A stretch of DNA of 64,000 bases, taken from NCBI RefSeq assembly GCF_030056655.1, contig NZ_JASHIE010000003.1, forward strand, positions 186,001 through 250,000, given 5' to 3'. Below the pieces are notes generated by a model, which was given only the letters and a program-made list of their open reading frames with translations, searched no databases and was not told the DNA's origin. Positions 1 to 8,565 of the stretch are shown here, piece after piece (positions within the stretch are counted from its first letter, which is position 1; each line of letters opens with the position of its first letter). This stretch comes from Flectobacillus rivi (GTDB lineage Bacteria; Bacteroidota; Bacteroidia; Cytophagales; Spirosomataceae). The translations under genes were made by a program, and so were the position numbers.

Positions 1-127
1 GTTCAGATTGCAAGCTATCAATGGTACGCACTCACCGAACAACATTGACATGATTCAGTTTATCCCAGTTACTCAAAATCAGATTTCACCACGTCATTTG
101 CCTGATGGCTCTCTGATTAATGAATAA
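1..127 (+). CDS. C-terminal end of a protein, probably a fasciclin-like lipoprotein (partial)
   Basis: An open frame enters from the left edge (first full codon at 2) and ends with TAA at 125-127, giving 41 residues. The segment contains DMIQFIPV, which resembles the end of the next protein (LDYIKLVPSF), so this is probably the tail of a related fasciclin-domain lipoprotein in the same operon, 27 bp upstream of the next start. The identification rests on that short similarity and on position only. The rest of the gene lies outside the window. Confidence 0.6.
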   Translation, partial: FRLQAINGTHSPNNIDMIQFIPVTQNQISPRHLPDGSLINE

Positions 128-154
128 TTTTCCAACATTTTAACTTGTAAAAAA

Positions 155-1612
155 ATGCGTTCAAAAAATATATATATCCTTTTTCTCATGGTTTGGAGCT
201 TAGGGATGGTCGCCTGTAAAAATTGGGATGACCGTCTAGTTTCTCCTACCGAATCATTGGGAAAAAATCTTTTTGAGCAGATTAGCACACAAGGTAATCT
301 GAGCACTTTCAAAGATTTACTAATCAAAACAGGCTATGACAAAGTGTTGAGTTCTTCAACCAACTATACTGTTTTTGCGCCAAGTAACGATGCCTTGAAT
401 GGTTTGAGTACAACCATCTTGAGTGACACAGCACAATTGAAAGCCTTTGTAGGTAACCATATTGCGCTCATGAGTCACAATGTTCCTGTAAACGATGGCA
501 CTTCTGAATCTTTACAAATGGTAAATGGCAAGTTTTATAAATTGAGCAAAACAACCTTGGGTACAGCCACGATTGCTTCTGCCAATACCTTTGCTAGTAA
601 CGGTGTATTGCATACTCTCTCGCAATCAATCACTGTGCTACCATCTTTGTGGAAATACATTAGTACAAACCAAACAGGCTCGGCACAAAATACGGCAATC
701 GCCAACTTGACTTTTCAGGTATTCAATGCTAGTAAAGCTACCATCGATAGTATTAGTGCAACGACAGGTCAACCAATTTATCGCCCTGGAACAGGATTTG
801 AAACGGTTAATGCTTTTACGCAAAATGTATATGACCTCAACTTGGAAACCAAACAATATACCTACTTCCAGTTGAAGGATGCTTCTTTTTTGGCAGAAGT
901 TGAAAAGTTGAAACCTTATTTCAAAACAAGTACCGCTGATAGTACCTATCGTCAATCGGCTTTTGCAACTATCAAAGATTTAGTGTTTGAAGGTAATTAT
1001 ACGATTGACCAAATTCCTTCTGTATTGAAATCAAAATTTGGTGTAAATGTTACTATCGACAAATCATCAATTAGTCAAACAGTAAAAGTGAGTAATGGTG
1101 TAGTGTATGTGTTGGACAAAATCACGGTAATTCCTACAGAGAAATTCCCTACCCTTGTAGTTGAGGGCGAAAACTTCGTAGAGCGTATGCCTGTTTCAAT
1201 TGGCTCGGCTGTCATTGCAGTTCGTAACCGTTTGAATCCTGTGACTAACCTTACCTCAAACTCTGTATCAGTTATCGGTCATGGTAACTCAGGTTTTTGG
1301 TTACGCTATCAGCTCAACGATGTACCATCTATCAAATACAAAGTGTATTGGGTGGTGATCAATGACTTGTATAACTCTAATACTGCAGTGGCCGAAACGG
1401 CAGGTTTTGCTATTAACCAAAAGCTTGCCATGGCGTCTTTGAGTGCAACCACTTTTGCTTATCCAGCGGCGGCTCTTCCTGTGAAGACCTACACCGAACA
1501 ATTGCTAGGCGAATATACGGTTAACTCTTTCGGAAAGCTTAATATGTATTTGGTTGCCAACGGTACCAATGCCATGAGTTTGGACTATATCAAATTGGTT
1601 CCCTCATTCTAA
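155..1612 (+). CDS. Fasciclin (FAS1) domain lipoprotein
   Basis: This 485-residue protein begins with a lipoprotein signal peptide (hydrophobic core at residues 5-19, candidate lipidated Cys21). A FAS1 domain follows at about 38-155, with the typical TVFAPSNDAL segment at 72-81 and a GVLHTLSQSITVLP end motif. A second, more divergent FAS1-like region spans about 200-320, and a C-terminal beta-rich domain follows. In Bacteroidota such proteins often sit beside SusC/SusD pairs and probably act on the cell surface as accessory ligand-binding or adhesive lipoproteins. It lies 27 bp after another probable fasciclin gene and 37 bp before SusC, which indicates one operon. The ligand is unknown. Confidence 0.85.
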   Translation: MRSKNIYILFLMVWSLGMVACKNWDDRLVSPTESLGKNLFEQISTQGNLSTFKDLLIKTGYDKVLSSSTNYTVFAPSNDALNGLSTTILSDTAQLKAFVGNHIALMSHNVPVNDGTSESLQMVNGKFYKLSKTTLGTATIASANTFASNGVLHTLSQSITVLPSLWKYISTNQTGSAQNTAIANLTFQVFNASKATIDSISATTGQPIYRPGTGFETVNAFTQNVYDLNLETKQYTYFQLKDASFLAEVEKLKPYFKTSTADSTYRQSAFATIKDLVFEGNYTIDQIPSVLKSKFGVNVTIDKSSISQTVKVSNGVVYVLDKITVIPTEKFPTLVVEGENFVERMPVSIGSAVIAVRNRLNPVTNLTSNSVSVIGHGNSGFWLRYQLNDVPSIKYKVYWVVINDLYNSNTAVAETAGFAINQKLAMASLSATTFAYPAAALPVKTYTEQLLGEYTVNSFGKLNMYLVANGTNAMSLDYIKLVPSF

Positions 1613-1649
1613 TTGGAACTAACTCATTTGACGATAACGACATTTATCC

Positions 1650-4600
1650 ATGAAATATATCAAAAATCCATTCGCAGCAATTCCCAAAGTGACCCTCATG
1701 GCACTGACGGTTTACGGGACTATGCTCGCACATTTCGATGCCATAGCACAGGAAAAAAAGCCTACAGAGGTGGTCAAAGTGCATGTGCAATACAAAACAC
1801 AAATCAGTGGGGTGGTCATTAGTACTGCTACTGGCAAGCCTGTATTAGGAGCTCGTGTTTTTTACAAAAATATGACCTCAACCATTACAGGTGAAGATGG
1901 TAAGTTTCAATTAACTGTACCAAGTTCATCGGTGGCTGTCAATGTTGAATGTCCAGGTTTTGCCTCTGTGGAAATCCCCGTGGCAAAACGTGCCAAGTTT
2001 AATGTGTACTTGCAAGATGTCTTAGGAACCGAAAGTAATATTACCCTCCCAACGGGTACTATTTCTGAGCAGCGTTCTTTAGGAGCAGTAGCCTCCTCGG
2101 CTGCGGCAGAAGCATGGTCTCAACTGACAGAATCTGCTGATACTTATATGCAAGGCAGAATTGCTGGTTTAAATAGCACTCGCTTTTCTGGTTCAACTAA
2201 TATAGGTTCGTTTTTTACGATTCGTGGTTATAATTCCCTTCAGGCGACTAATCGTCCTTTGATCGTGGTTGACAATGTTATTTACGATTCTGGCATTTAT
2301 GGCAATTCGTTAAATAGCAATTATTTCGACAACCCTTTAAGCTATATCGATATCAGAGATATTAGCAATATTTCTGTTTTAAAAGATGCCTCAGCAGCGG
2401 CATTATACGGTACAAAAGGTGCGAACGGTGTAATCATGATTACTACCTCTAGAGCTAAAGAATTAGGAACTAAAATCGACTTTGCGCTATATGGTGGCGT
2501 CAATATGGCACCGAAAGACTTACCTGTCATGGGTGTAAACGGTTACAAAAGTTACCTTTCTGATTTGTTGTTGAGCCAAGGATTGAATAGTAATCAGATT
2601 TCGGCCTTGCCATACATGAACGATAATACCTCAAATCCAGATTATTATACTTATCACAACAATACAGATTGGCAAAAGAAAGTATATGCAAGTAGTCCAC
2701 TTACCAATATGTTTTTGAAAGTAACTGGGGGTGATAACATTGCCAAATATGCCCTTTCTGTCAACTATTTAAGCAATAAAAATGGGGTAATTGGTTCGAC
2801 TTTGGAGAAATACAGTACTCGTTTCAACGCTGATATGAACCTGAGTCGTAAACTTACCGCTGCTGCCAACTTGAGTTTTGCCTACAATGAAGCCGAGACA
2901 AAGGATTTTGGATTTGCATCTAAAACAAACCCCATTTATTTGGCTCTGGTAAAAGCACCATTTTTGACGGACTATCGTGTTTCATCACAAGGGATTTTCT
3001 CACCTGACTATGCGGATCACGATGTATTCAATATTGGCAACCCTATCGTAGCCGCTAAAAACACCTTGGGTGGAAACAAAGCATACCGCTTTTTTGGGGT
3101 ATTGGATTTCAAATATGCGTTTAATGAAAACCTCAAAGTAGGAACTAACATCGCTGTTACTTTTGACAAAATCAAAGAAAACAGATTTATTCCAAACTAT
3201 GGCTTGGTAGCTGATACACTGAAAAATACCTTGGCACTCAACCAATTGAGCTCACAGACCAAGCGCCTTTTCAATATTTCGAACGAAACTTTCGTGAGTT
3301 ATGATAAAACATTCAAAAACGTTCATGAACTATCAGCTCGTTTGGGTGTAAGGTTTATCAGCTCTCGTGTGGAACAAGATAAGTTATTGGCCTATAACTC
3401 TGCGACTGACCAATTAATCAGTGTTGGCAATGGCTTAGTATTGTACAACAATATTGAAGGAGGAATAGGAACTTATAACTGGATGAATACTTATGGTTCC
3501 GTAAACTATTCATATTCAGACAAGTATTTCTTAGGATTAAACGTTGGTATGGATGCTTCTTCAAGATTTGGAAAAGAAGCCTCAACCTTCAAAGTAGGTG
3601 GTACTCCTATCGCCATTATGCCATCACTCTCGGCAGCATGGTTACTATCGGCAGAGCCATTTTTGGCTGATGGTCCATTTGATTTACTAAAACTTCGCGG
3701 TTCGATTGGACAAGTTGGTAATGATGACATTGGTAACTATTCTTCAAAACAGTTCTATGTAGGTCAAAATTTATTGGGCTTACAAGGATTAGTACGTGGA
3801 AATATTGCAAATCCAAGTTTGAAATGGGAAACTGTAGCAAAATCTAACTTAGGTTTAGATGTGGCAGTACTGAAAGAAAGAATTAGTTTGAGTGTGGATG
3901 TTTTCCAAAACAAAACCTCAGATATGATTGTAGCTGAAGTACTTCCTACAACGGCTGGTTTGGGATATGCCTTAACGAATAGTGGTGCTATGACAACCAA
4001 GGGTTTTGAGGCAAGCATCAATTTCAAGGTATTAAACAAATCTTCAGTAAAATGGGATTTGGGCGTAAACCTTGCACACGCCAAGTCTACTATCGACCAA
4101 TTACCTAACGGCAACGCTGACATCGTTACTAATATCGGAGCTGGCAATATTGTTACTCGCATGGGTGATGCACCCAACTCTTTCTTCGGAACCATCTACA
4201 AAGGAGTATATGCTACTGATGCTGAAGCAGCTGCCGAAGGTTTACAAACTCGTTTACCAGATGGAACACTTCGCGCTTTCCAAGCTGGTGATGCAAGATT
4301 TGCTGATTTGAACGGCGATAAAATCATCGATGATAAAGACCGTACGATTTTAGGTAATCCCAACCCTACTATTTATGGTGGTATCACCAACAGAGTTGTG
4401 TACAAAAACTGGACTTTGGATGCTTTGGTAAGTTTTGTTTCAGGAAATGATGTGTATAACTATACTCGTCGCAATATCGAGTCAGGAGATTCTTACAACA
4501 ACCAATCACGTGCTGTAGAAGGTCGTTGGAGAGGCAATGGCCAAGTAACAAATATCCCAAGAGCTACCTATGGTGATCCGTTGCAAAACAGCCGTTTCTC

Positions 4601-4853
4601 TAGCAGATGGATTGAGGACGGTTCTTATATCCGTCTTCGCTCGGTAGGTTTGTCGTACAACTTCAATGTTGACAAAGGCATATTGAAATACTTAACGGTA
4701 TATGCCAATGCCAACAATGTACTGACATTCACTAAATACTTAGGCTATGACCCTGAGTTTAGTGCTACCAATTCTGTGATTGGTCAGGGAATTGACAATA
4801 CGCTCGAACCGATTCAAAAATCATTCAATTTGGGCGTAAAACTCGGTTTGTAA
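1650..4853 (+). CDS. SusC/RagA-family TonB-linked outer membrane protein
   Basis: A 1067-residue TonB-dependent transporter. It has an N-terminal signal peptide ending near AIAQ (about residue 34), a carboxypeptidase-regulatory-like beta-sandwich at about 50-125, a plug domain with RPLIVVDNVIYDS and the SusC signature LKDASAAALYGTKGANGV, and a long beta-barrel. The length is normal for the family. With the downstream SusD it should form a pedal-bin type importer for an oligomeric nutrient. No glycoside hydrolase or peptidase gene is visible nearby to reveal the substrate. Spacing to its neighbours is 37 and 38 bp, so it is part of the fasciclin-SusC-SusD operon. Confidence 0.96.
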   Translation: MKYIKNPFAAIPKVTLMALTVYGTMLAHFDAIAQEKKPTEVVKVHVQYKTQISGVVISTATGKPVLGARVFYKNMTSTITGEDGKFQLTVPSSSVAVNVECPGFASVEIPVAKRAKFNVYLQDVLGTESNITLPTGTISEQRSLGAVASSAAAEAWSQLTESADTYMQGRIAGLNSTRFSGSTNIGSFFTIRGYNSLQATNRPLIVVDNVIYDSGIYGNSLNSNYFDNPLSYIDIRDISNISVLKDASAAALYGTKGANGVIMITTSRAKELGTKIDFALYGGVNMAPKDLPVMGVNGYKSYLSDLLLSQGLNSNQISALPYMNDNTSNPDYYTYHNNTDWQKKVYASSPLTNMFLKVTGGDNIAKYALSVNYLSNKNGVIGSTLEKYSTRFNADMNLSRKLTAAANLSFAYNEAETKDFGFASKTNPIYLALVKAPFLTDYRVSSQGIFSPDYADHDVFNIGNPIVAAKNTLGGNKAYRFFGVLDFKYAFNENLKVGTNIAVTFDKIKENRFIPNYGLVADTLKNTLALNQLSSQTKRLFNISNETFVSYDKTFKNVHELSARLGVRFISSRVEQDKLLAYNSATDQLISVGNGLVLYNNIEGGIGTYNWMNTYGSVNYSYSDKYFLGLNVGMDASSRFGKEASTFKVGGTPIAIMPSLSAAWLLSAEPFLADGPFDLLKLRGSIGQVGNDDIGNYSSKQFYVGQNLLGLQGLVRGNIANPSLKWETVAKSNLGLDVAVLKERISLSVDVFQNKTSDMIVAEVLPTTAGLGYALTNSGAMTTKGFEASINFKVLNKSSVKWDLGVNLAHAKSTIDQLPNGNADIVTNIGAGNIVTRMGDAPNSFFGTIYKGVYATDAEAAAEGLQTRLPDGTLRAFQAGDARFADLNGDKIIDDKDRTILGNPNPTIYGGITNRVVYKNWTLDALVSFVSGNDVYNYTRRNIESGDSYNNQSRAVEGRWRGNGQVTNIPRATYGDPLQNSRFSSRWIEDGSYIRLRSVGLSYNFNVDKGILKYLTVYANANNVLTFTKYLGYDPEFSATNSVIGQGIDNTLEPIQKSFNLGVKLGL

Positions 4854-4891
4854 CCTTAATACCTTTTGGGAAAATTTTAATTTGATAAAAA

Positions 4892-6715
4892 ATGAAATCA
4901 ACGATAAGAAAAATAACGCTGAACATTGGACTAGCTACTGGCGTGCTTTTGGGTATGTCAGGTTGTCAGAAAATGTTTGATTTGGCACCAGAGGAGGCAT
5001 TAAGTACCAAACAGATGTATCGTGACATCTATGATGCTGATGCAGCCATTATTGGTCTTTATGGAAAATTCTCGACTTTGGCTAAGCAATATGTCATCCT
5101 CAATGAATTACGTGGGGATTTGCTAGATGTAACTACCAATGCTGACTTGTCTTTACGAGAAATCAATGCACACGCTGTTTCTGAAACCAACGAATACGCC
5201 AATCCTCGAGCATATTACGAGGTAATTTTGAACTGTAATGATATTTTGAAAAACTTCAAAATCATGCTAGATCAAAACAAAATCAAACGTGCTGAGTATT
5301 ACCAACGTTCGGCAGATGTATTGGCACTTCGTAGTTGGATTTATCTCCAGTTGGGTATCCATTACGGCAGTGTACCTTATGTAACTGAAAGTGTGGAAAC
5401 AGTAGATGATGTTAAATCGTTGGCAACGAAAGCTCGTGTGCCTTTGGCAGACATTATCAAACAATTGATTAAAGAATTGGAAGCTATTCCAGCTACTTAC
5501 CTCGACCCATATACCTTGGATAACACCTTGGTTTCGGCAAACGTGGATGGATATTCTCCGACGACTTTTTTCATTGAAAAACACTTGTTGTTGGGAGATT
5601 TATACCTTTGGGATCAACAATATACTAAAGCAGCATCGATGTATAAGTATATCATGACAACCTCTGACCGATTGGGATTTGAAGCAACTGATATTAACGT
5701 TTGGTATCATTTATACAAAATTACAAGAGGTCAAATTTCGTCAGGAATGGGTCCAATTGCGGTCAGCTATAACTCTGATATCAACGACGTTAATAACTTA
5801 TTGGATAACAATACAACAGGCTGGCGCTCAATTTTTGCCCGTGACCGTTCAAATACCAACTACAACAGTATCTCAAACACTTCGAGTATTTCTCGTGACC
5901 CTGAGTGGTTGTGGTTGTTGCCGTTTGACAGTAAGTTTTTACCTGAAAATCCATTTGTAGAATTGTTCTCGAATGTTGGAGGAAAATATTTATTACAGCC
6001 TTCAAAAGCCGCTATTGATTATTGGAATGGACAAACGCAAACCAACAATTTTGCCTACGATGCCCGTGGAGTTATGTCTTACAAAAACATTAATGGCAAT
6101 CCTGTGGTATTTAAGTATTTGTACAATTTCATGAATCCAAACTCCGCTGGCTCTATTTACTCATTGGTTGGAAAAAGCTTGCAAGAGAAAAACGGGCGTT
6201 GGTTTTTGAACCGTGCAGCCAATGTTCACTTAAAATTTGCTGAAGCTGCCAACCGTGATGGTCGTCGCAAGTTGGCTTATGCCTTGGTGAACGCAGGCGT
6301 TGCGAGCACGTACAACAACACTGCCATCTCGGACAAAACCAACTTGATGAATACCTTCGATTCACCTCCGTATGATTTTGATGCTCGTAATGGCGACGCT
6401 CCTACTCGCTATCGCTCATCATGGCACTTGGCAACAGGGATTCGTGGACGTGCGATGGTCAAAAGTAATACCGTAGAAGGTGACAGTACTTTGGCTATTG
6501 AAAACTCTATCATTCAAGAAGGCGCTTTGGAATTAGCATTTGAAGGACATCGCTGGGGAGATTTAGTTCGTGTAGCGATTAGAAGAAATGACCCTTCATT
6601 CTTGGCAAATAAGGTCTATGACAAACTTCGCAAGTCGAACAACCCGAATGCTGAAGCTGTTAGATCTAGATTGATGAACAAGGATAATTGGTTTCTTCCA
6701 TTCAGAATTCAGTAG
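4892..6715 (+). CDS. SusD/RagB-family nutrient-binding lipoprotein
   Basis: This 607-residue protein has a lipoprotein signal (LGMSGC, candidate lipidated Cys25). The early motif DIYDADAAIIGLYG and the C-terminal motif GALELAFEGHRWGDLVR are typical of RagB/SusD proteins. It is the surface lid that delivers substrate to the SusC protein encoded 38 bp upstream. It is the last gene of the operon and is followed by a hairpin terminator at 6826-6861. Confidence 0.96.
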   Translation: MKSTIRKITLNIGLATGVLLGMSGCQKMFDLAPEEALSTKQMYRDIYDADAAIIGLYGKFSTLAKQYVILNELRGDLLDVTTNADLSLREINAHAVSETNEYANPRAYYEVILNCNDILKNFKIMLDQNKIKRAEYYQRSADVLALRSWIYLQLGIHYGSVPYVTESVETVDDVKSLATKARVPLADIIKQLIKELEAIPATYLDPYTLDNTLVSANVDGYSPTTFFIEKHLLLGDLYLWDQQYTKAASMYKYIMTTSDRLGFEATDINVWYHLYKITRGQISSGMGPIAVSYNSDINDVNNLLDNNTTGWRSIFARDRSNTNYNSISNTSSISRDPEWLWLLPFDSKFLPENPFVELFSNVGGKYLLQPSKAAIDYWNGQTQTNNFAYDARGVMSYKNINGNPVVFKYLYNFMNPNSAGSIYSLVGKSLQEKNGRWFLNRAANVHLKFAEAANRDGRRKLAYALVNAGVASTYNNTAISDKTNLMNTFDSPPYDFDARNGDAPTRYRSSWHLATGIRGRAMVKSNTVEGDSTLAIENSIIQEGALELAFEGHRWGDLVRVAIRRNDPSFLANKVYDKLRKSNNPNAEAVRSRLMNKDNWFLPFRIQ

Positions 6716-6825
6716 TTGTTATTCGCAATCATGCAAAAAACATTGCCTGATTGCTTAGACTTAGTCTCGGGCTAGTAGCACAAAGATATTCATCTCTAAA
6801 CCTAATTACCAACCCTAAATAAAAA

Positions 6826-6861
6826 GCCCCCATTCACGTAATGTGTTTGGGGGTATTTTTT
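6826..6861 (+). terminator. Intrinsic terminator after the first SusCD operon
   Basis: The arms GCCCCCA and TGGGGGT (about 6826-6832 and 6848-6854) flank a short inner helix (CAC/GTG) and are followed by a T-rich run. It lies 110 bp after the SusD stop and just before the convergent SRPBCC gene, so it may work in both directions. Confidence 0.75.
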
Positions 6862-6879
6862 GAGGGATAAAATTCAACT

Positions 6880-7419
6880 TTATTTTTCTAAAATCTCCTT
6901 TAAATTATGTAAACCCGTTGCCAAATCTCCACCGATTTTTTTATCCATCCTTAAAAAAACTAAGAGCAAATTAAACGGATATTTCATTTTACCATGAAAT
7001 TGCCAGTAGACTTTGGTTTGAGATTCTCCACTATTTTTGACAATCATCTGAGCGGTAGCCTCACCTTTGAAAGGTTTCAAAAAACGTAATTCTGAAACAA
7101 TTTTTACATTTTCTTCAATCTCCAAAATTTCTTGTTCTCCAGTCCCTACATTCTTCATAGGACTATCCCATGCTGATACAAAACCCACTTGACCATCGGT
7201 GCCTTTGTAGGTTTTGGTCATATTGGGATCCATTTTTGCCCAAACAGAAAAATTGTCTTGATTTTTGAGCAATTTCAGATACGAAAAAACCGATTCGAGA
7301 GGTTTTTGAATGATTACCGAGCGAGAAACGGTGTATTCGGTTTTCATCAACAAAGCAAGACCTAGCCAAAGTGCAAAGAAAGTGGCTAAGCCAATCAGGA
7401 TAGTAGTTAAGGTTTCCAT
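6880..7419 (-). CDS. SRPBCC-family (polyketide cyclase/START-like) membrane-anchored protein
   Basis: I place the start at the ATG at 7419 (METLTTILIG), giving 179 residues. A longer reading to 7533 adds 38 residues that do not look like the family and would put a second segment ahead of the membrane helix. One transmembrane helix at about residues 5-25 precedes a SRPBCC domain starting near MKTEYTVSRSVIIQKP, with the usual polar helix-grip pattern ending in ATGLHNLKEILE. These proteins bind small hydrophobic ligands, but the ligand and role here are unknown. It is a single gene with no obvious operon partners. Confidence 0.82.
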   Translation of the reverse strand: METLTTILIGLATFFALWLGLALLMKTEYTVSRSVIIQKPLESVFSYLKLLKNQDNFSVWAKMDPNMTKTYKGTDGQVGFVSAWDSPMKNVGTGEQEILEIEENVKIVSELRFLKPFKGEATAQMIVKNSGESQTKVYWQFHGKMKYPFNLLLVFLRMDKKIGGDLATGLHNLKEILEK

Positions 7420-7572
7420 AAAGCAATTATTATTTGGGTGAAAAGCTATTATATAATCAAAAAGAGGTTTGAGGTTATGCGTCAATAATCCGAAACAAGT
7501 ATTTGTGAATCGCAGGGAAGGTTTTAAATTCAAAACTCTGCATTAGAAGTATACGAAGAATTGTAAAAACCA

Positions 7573-7678
7573 TTTATTTCGGATGATGGATTTCGGAAGT
7601 ATAATCTACTTTTTAAATAACATTTTCTAAAAAAGCACTTTATTCATTTCCGAAATCAGAAATCACAAATCCGCAATA
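7573..7678 (-). repeat. Dispersed repeat, GATTTCGGAA family, copy 1 (paired ends)
   Basis: The right end on the minus strand reads TATTGCGGATTTGTGATTTC and continues to GATTTCGGAAAT. The left end on the plus strand reads GGATGATGGATTTCGGAAGT (7581-7600), so the two ends form an imperfect inverted pair. Related sequence recurs at 16175-16250 and 41098-41130, always intergenic. Confidence 0.55.
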
Positions 7679-7817
7679 GTCAAAAATCCTTCCTACAATC
7701 ATAACAATGCATTCTCCGCTCCAATTTACTCGGTTAGCATAACAATGTTTAAATTGACTATTTTAAATTATATCTCAAAGCAAAATTCTTATTTTTTTAT
7801 ACCTTCCACAAAACCAG

Positions 7818-7845
7818 AAAGGTCATGATGATTACCATGACCTTT
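7818..7845 (-). terminator. Hairpin terminator of the 7919-8473 lipoprotein gene
   Basis: Perfect 10-bp arms, AAAGGTCATG (7818-7827) and CATGACCTTT (7836-7845), enclose an 8-nt loop. On the minus strand the arm ends in CTTT and a T-rich stretch follows. It lies about 75 bp past the stop of the minus-strand lipoprotein gene. Confidence 0.6.
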
Positions 7846-7918
7846 GCTTATTTGCACCAATATGAAAATCCATTTGGACTTTCCCCCACCAGAGGTGAGG
7901 GAATTGCCCTTACATAGT

Positions 7919-8473
7919 TTATTTAATAGTAAAGCTTCCAACACTTACCCACGTATGGGTAGGCTTGTCATATCTTAAAGTACTATCTGGCCATTGAATG
8001 TATTGATTCATGCCCAAATACTCTTGTATATTTCCTTTTTCAATGAGTTTATTAAAAAGAAATTGACCTTTTTCTCTTACCTCCTCCTCTTTCATGTGTG
8101 GAGTATTTACAATTTCTTCAAACTCGGTAATCTTGTGCGTTTTAGGGTCTAATTTCATTTTCCCTAACACACCTCTTCGGTACACTGGACTTGAACCTAC
8201 GGGTCTAATCATAAAAAAGTAGGCATATCCGTTATCGGCTTCGAAGTAATTTTGTAGATAAAAACTTGGTAAACTTTTGATGTAGAAAGGTCTGTATTTA
8301 GCATCAAACTTGGTTTGATTATTGGCATAAGGCGCAGGAACGTACACATAGGTAATCATATCTGTCAGAAGAGAGTCTCTTTCGCTTTCTGAGAAATATT
8401 GTAATGGTTCTTTCTTAGTACCGCATTGAGTAAAGAATAAAAGGATAAATGTGAAGGCAAATAAATGTTTCAT
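7919..8473 (-). CDS. Small lipoprotein of unknown function
   Basis: This 184-residue protein has a short lipoprotein signal (FTQC, candidate lipidated Cys17) and a mature part rich in aromatic and charged residues (YVYVPAPYANNQTKF near the start). I recognise no catalytic motif. It is probably inner- or outer-leaflet anchored and facing the periplasm or cell surface. It follows the beta-helix lipoprotein gene on the same strand, but a strong hairpin at 8492-8521 separates the two, so it is probably transcribed alone. Confidence 0.75.
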   Translation of the reverse strand: MKHLFAFTFILLFFTQCGTKKEPLQYFSESERDSLLTDMITYVYVPAPYANNQTKFDAKYRPFYIKSLPSFYLQNYFEADNGYAYFFMIRPVGSSPVYRRGVLGKMKLDPKTHKITEFEEIVNTPHMKEEEVREKGQFLFNKLIEKGNIQEYLGMNQYIQWPDSTLRYDKPTHTWVSVGSFTIK

Positions 8474-8491
8474 ATTGGTTTTTGTTTAAAT

Positions 8492-8521
8492 CATCCCGAG
8501 TCAAAATATTGACTCGGGATG
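8492..8521 (-). terminator. Terminator of the beta-helix lipoprotein gene
   Basis: Perfect 13-bp arms CATCCCGAGTCAA (8492-8504) and TTGACTCGGGATG (8509-8521) enclose a 4-nt loop and end in an ATTTAAAC stretch on the minus strand. It lies 45 bp after the stop of the 586-residue lipoprotein gene. Confidence 0.75.
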
Positions 8522-8565
8522 TACTATTTAATTATTCAGAAATTTGAAATCTGTAGTATTTCAGA

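Larger units (their letters stand above)
7420..7918. other. Non-coding interval with a small inverted-repeat element and a terminator
   Basis: I see no convincing gene. The interval holds an inverted-repeat element at about 7573-7678 (dispersed GATTGCGGATTTG-type repeat) and a hairpin at 7818-7845. The rest is AT-rich and includes the promoter region of the SRPBCC gene. Confidence 0.6.

Noticed and set aside
1613..1822. Plus-strand frame of 69 codons overlapping the start of the first SusC gene
   Set aside because: It lies in another frame inside a well-supported SusC gene and has no family features.
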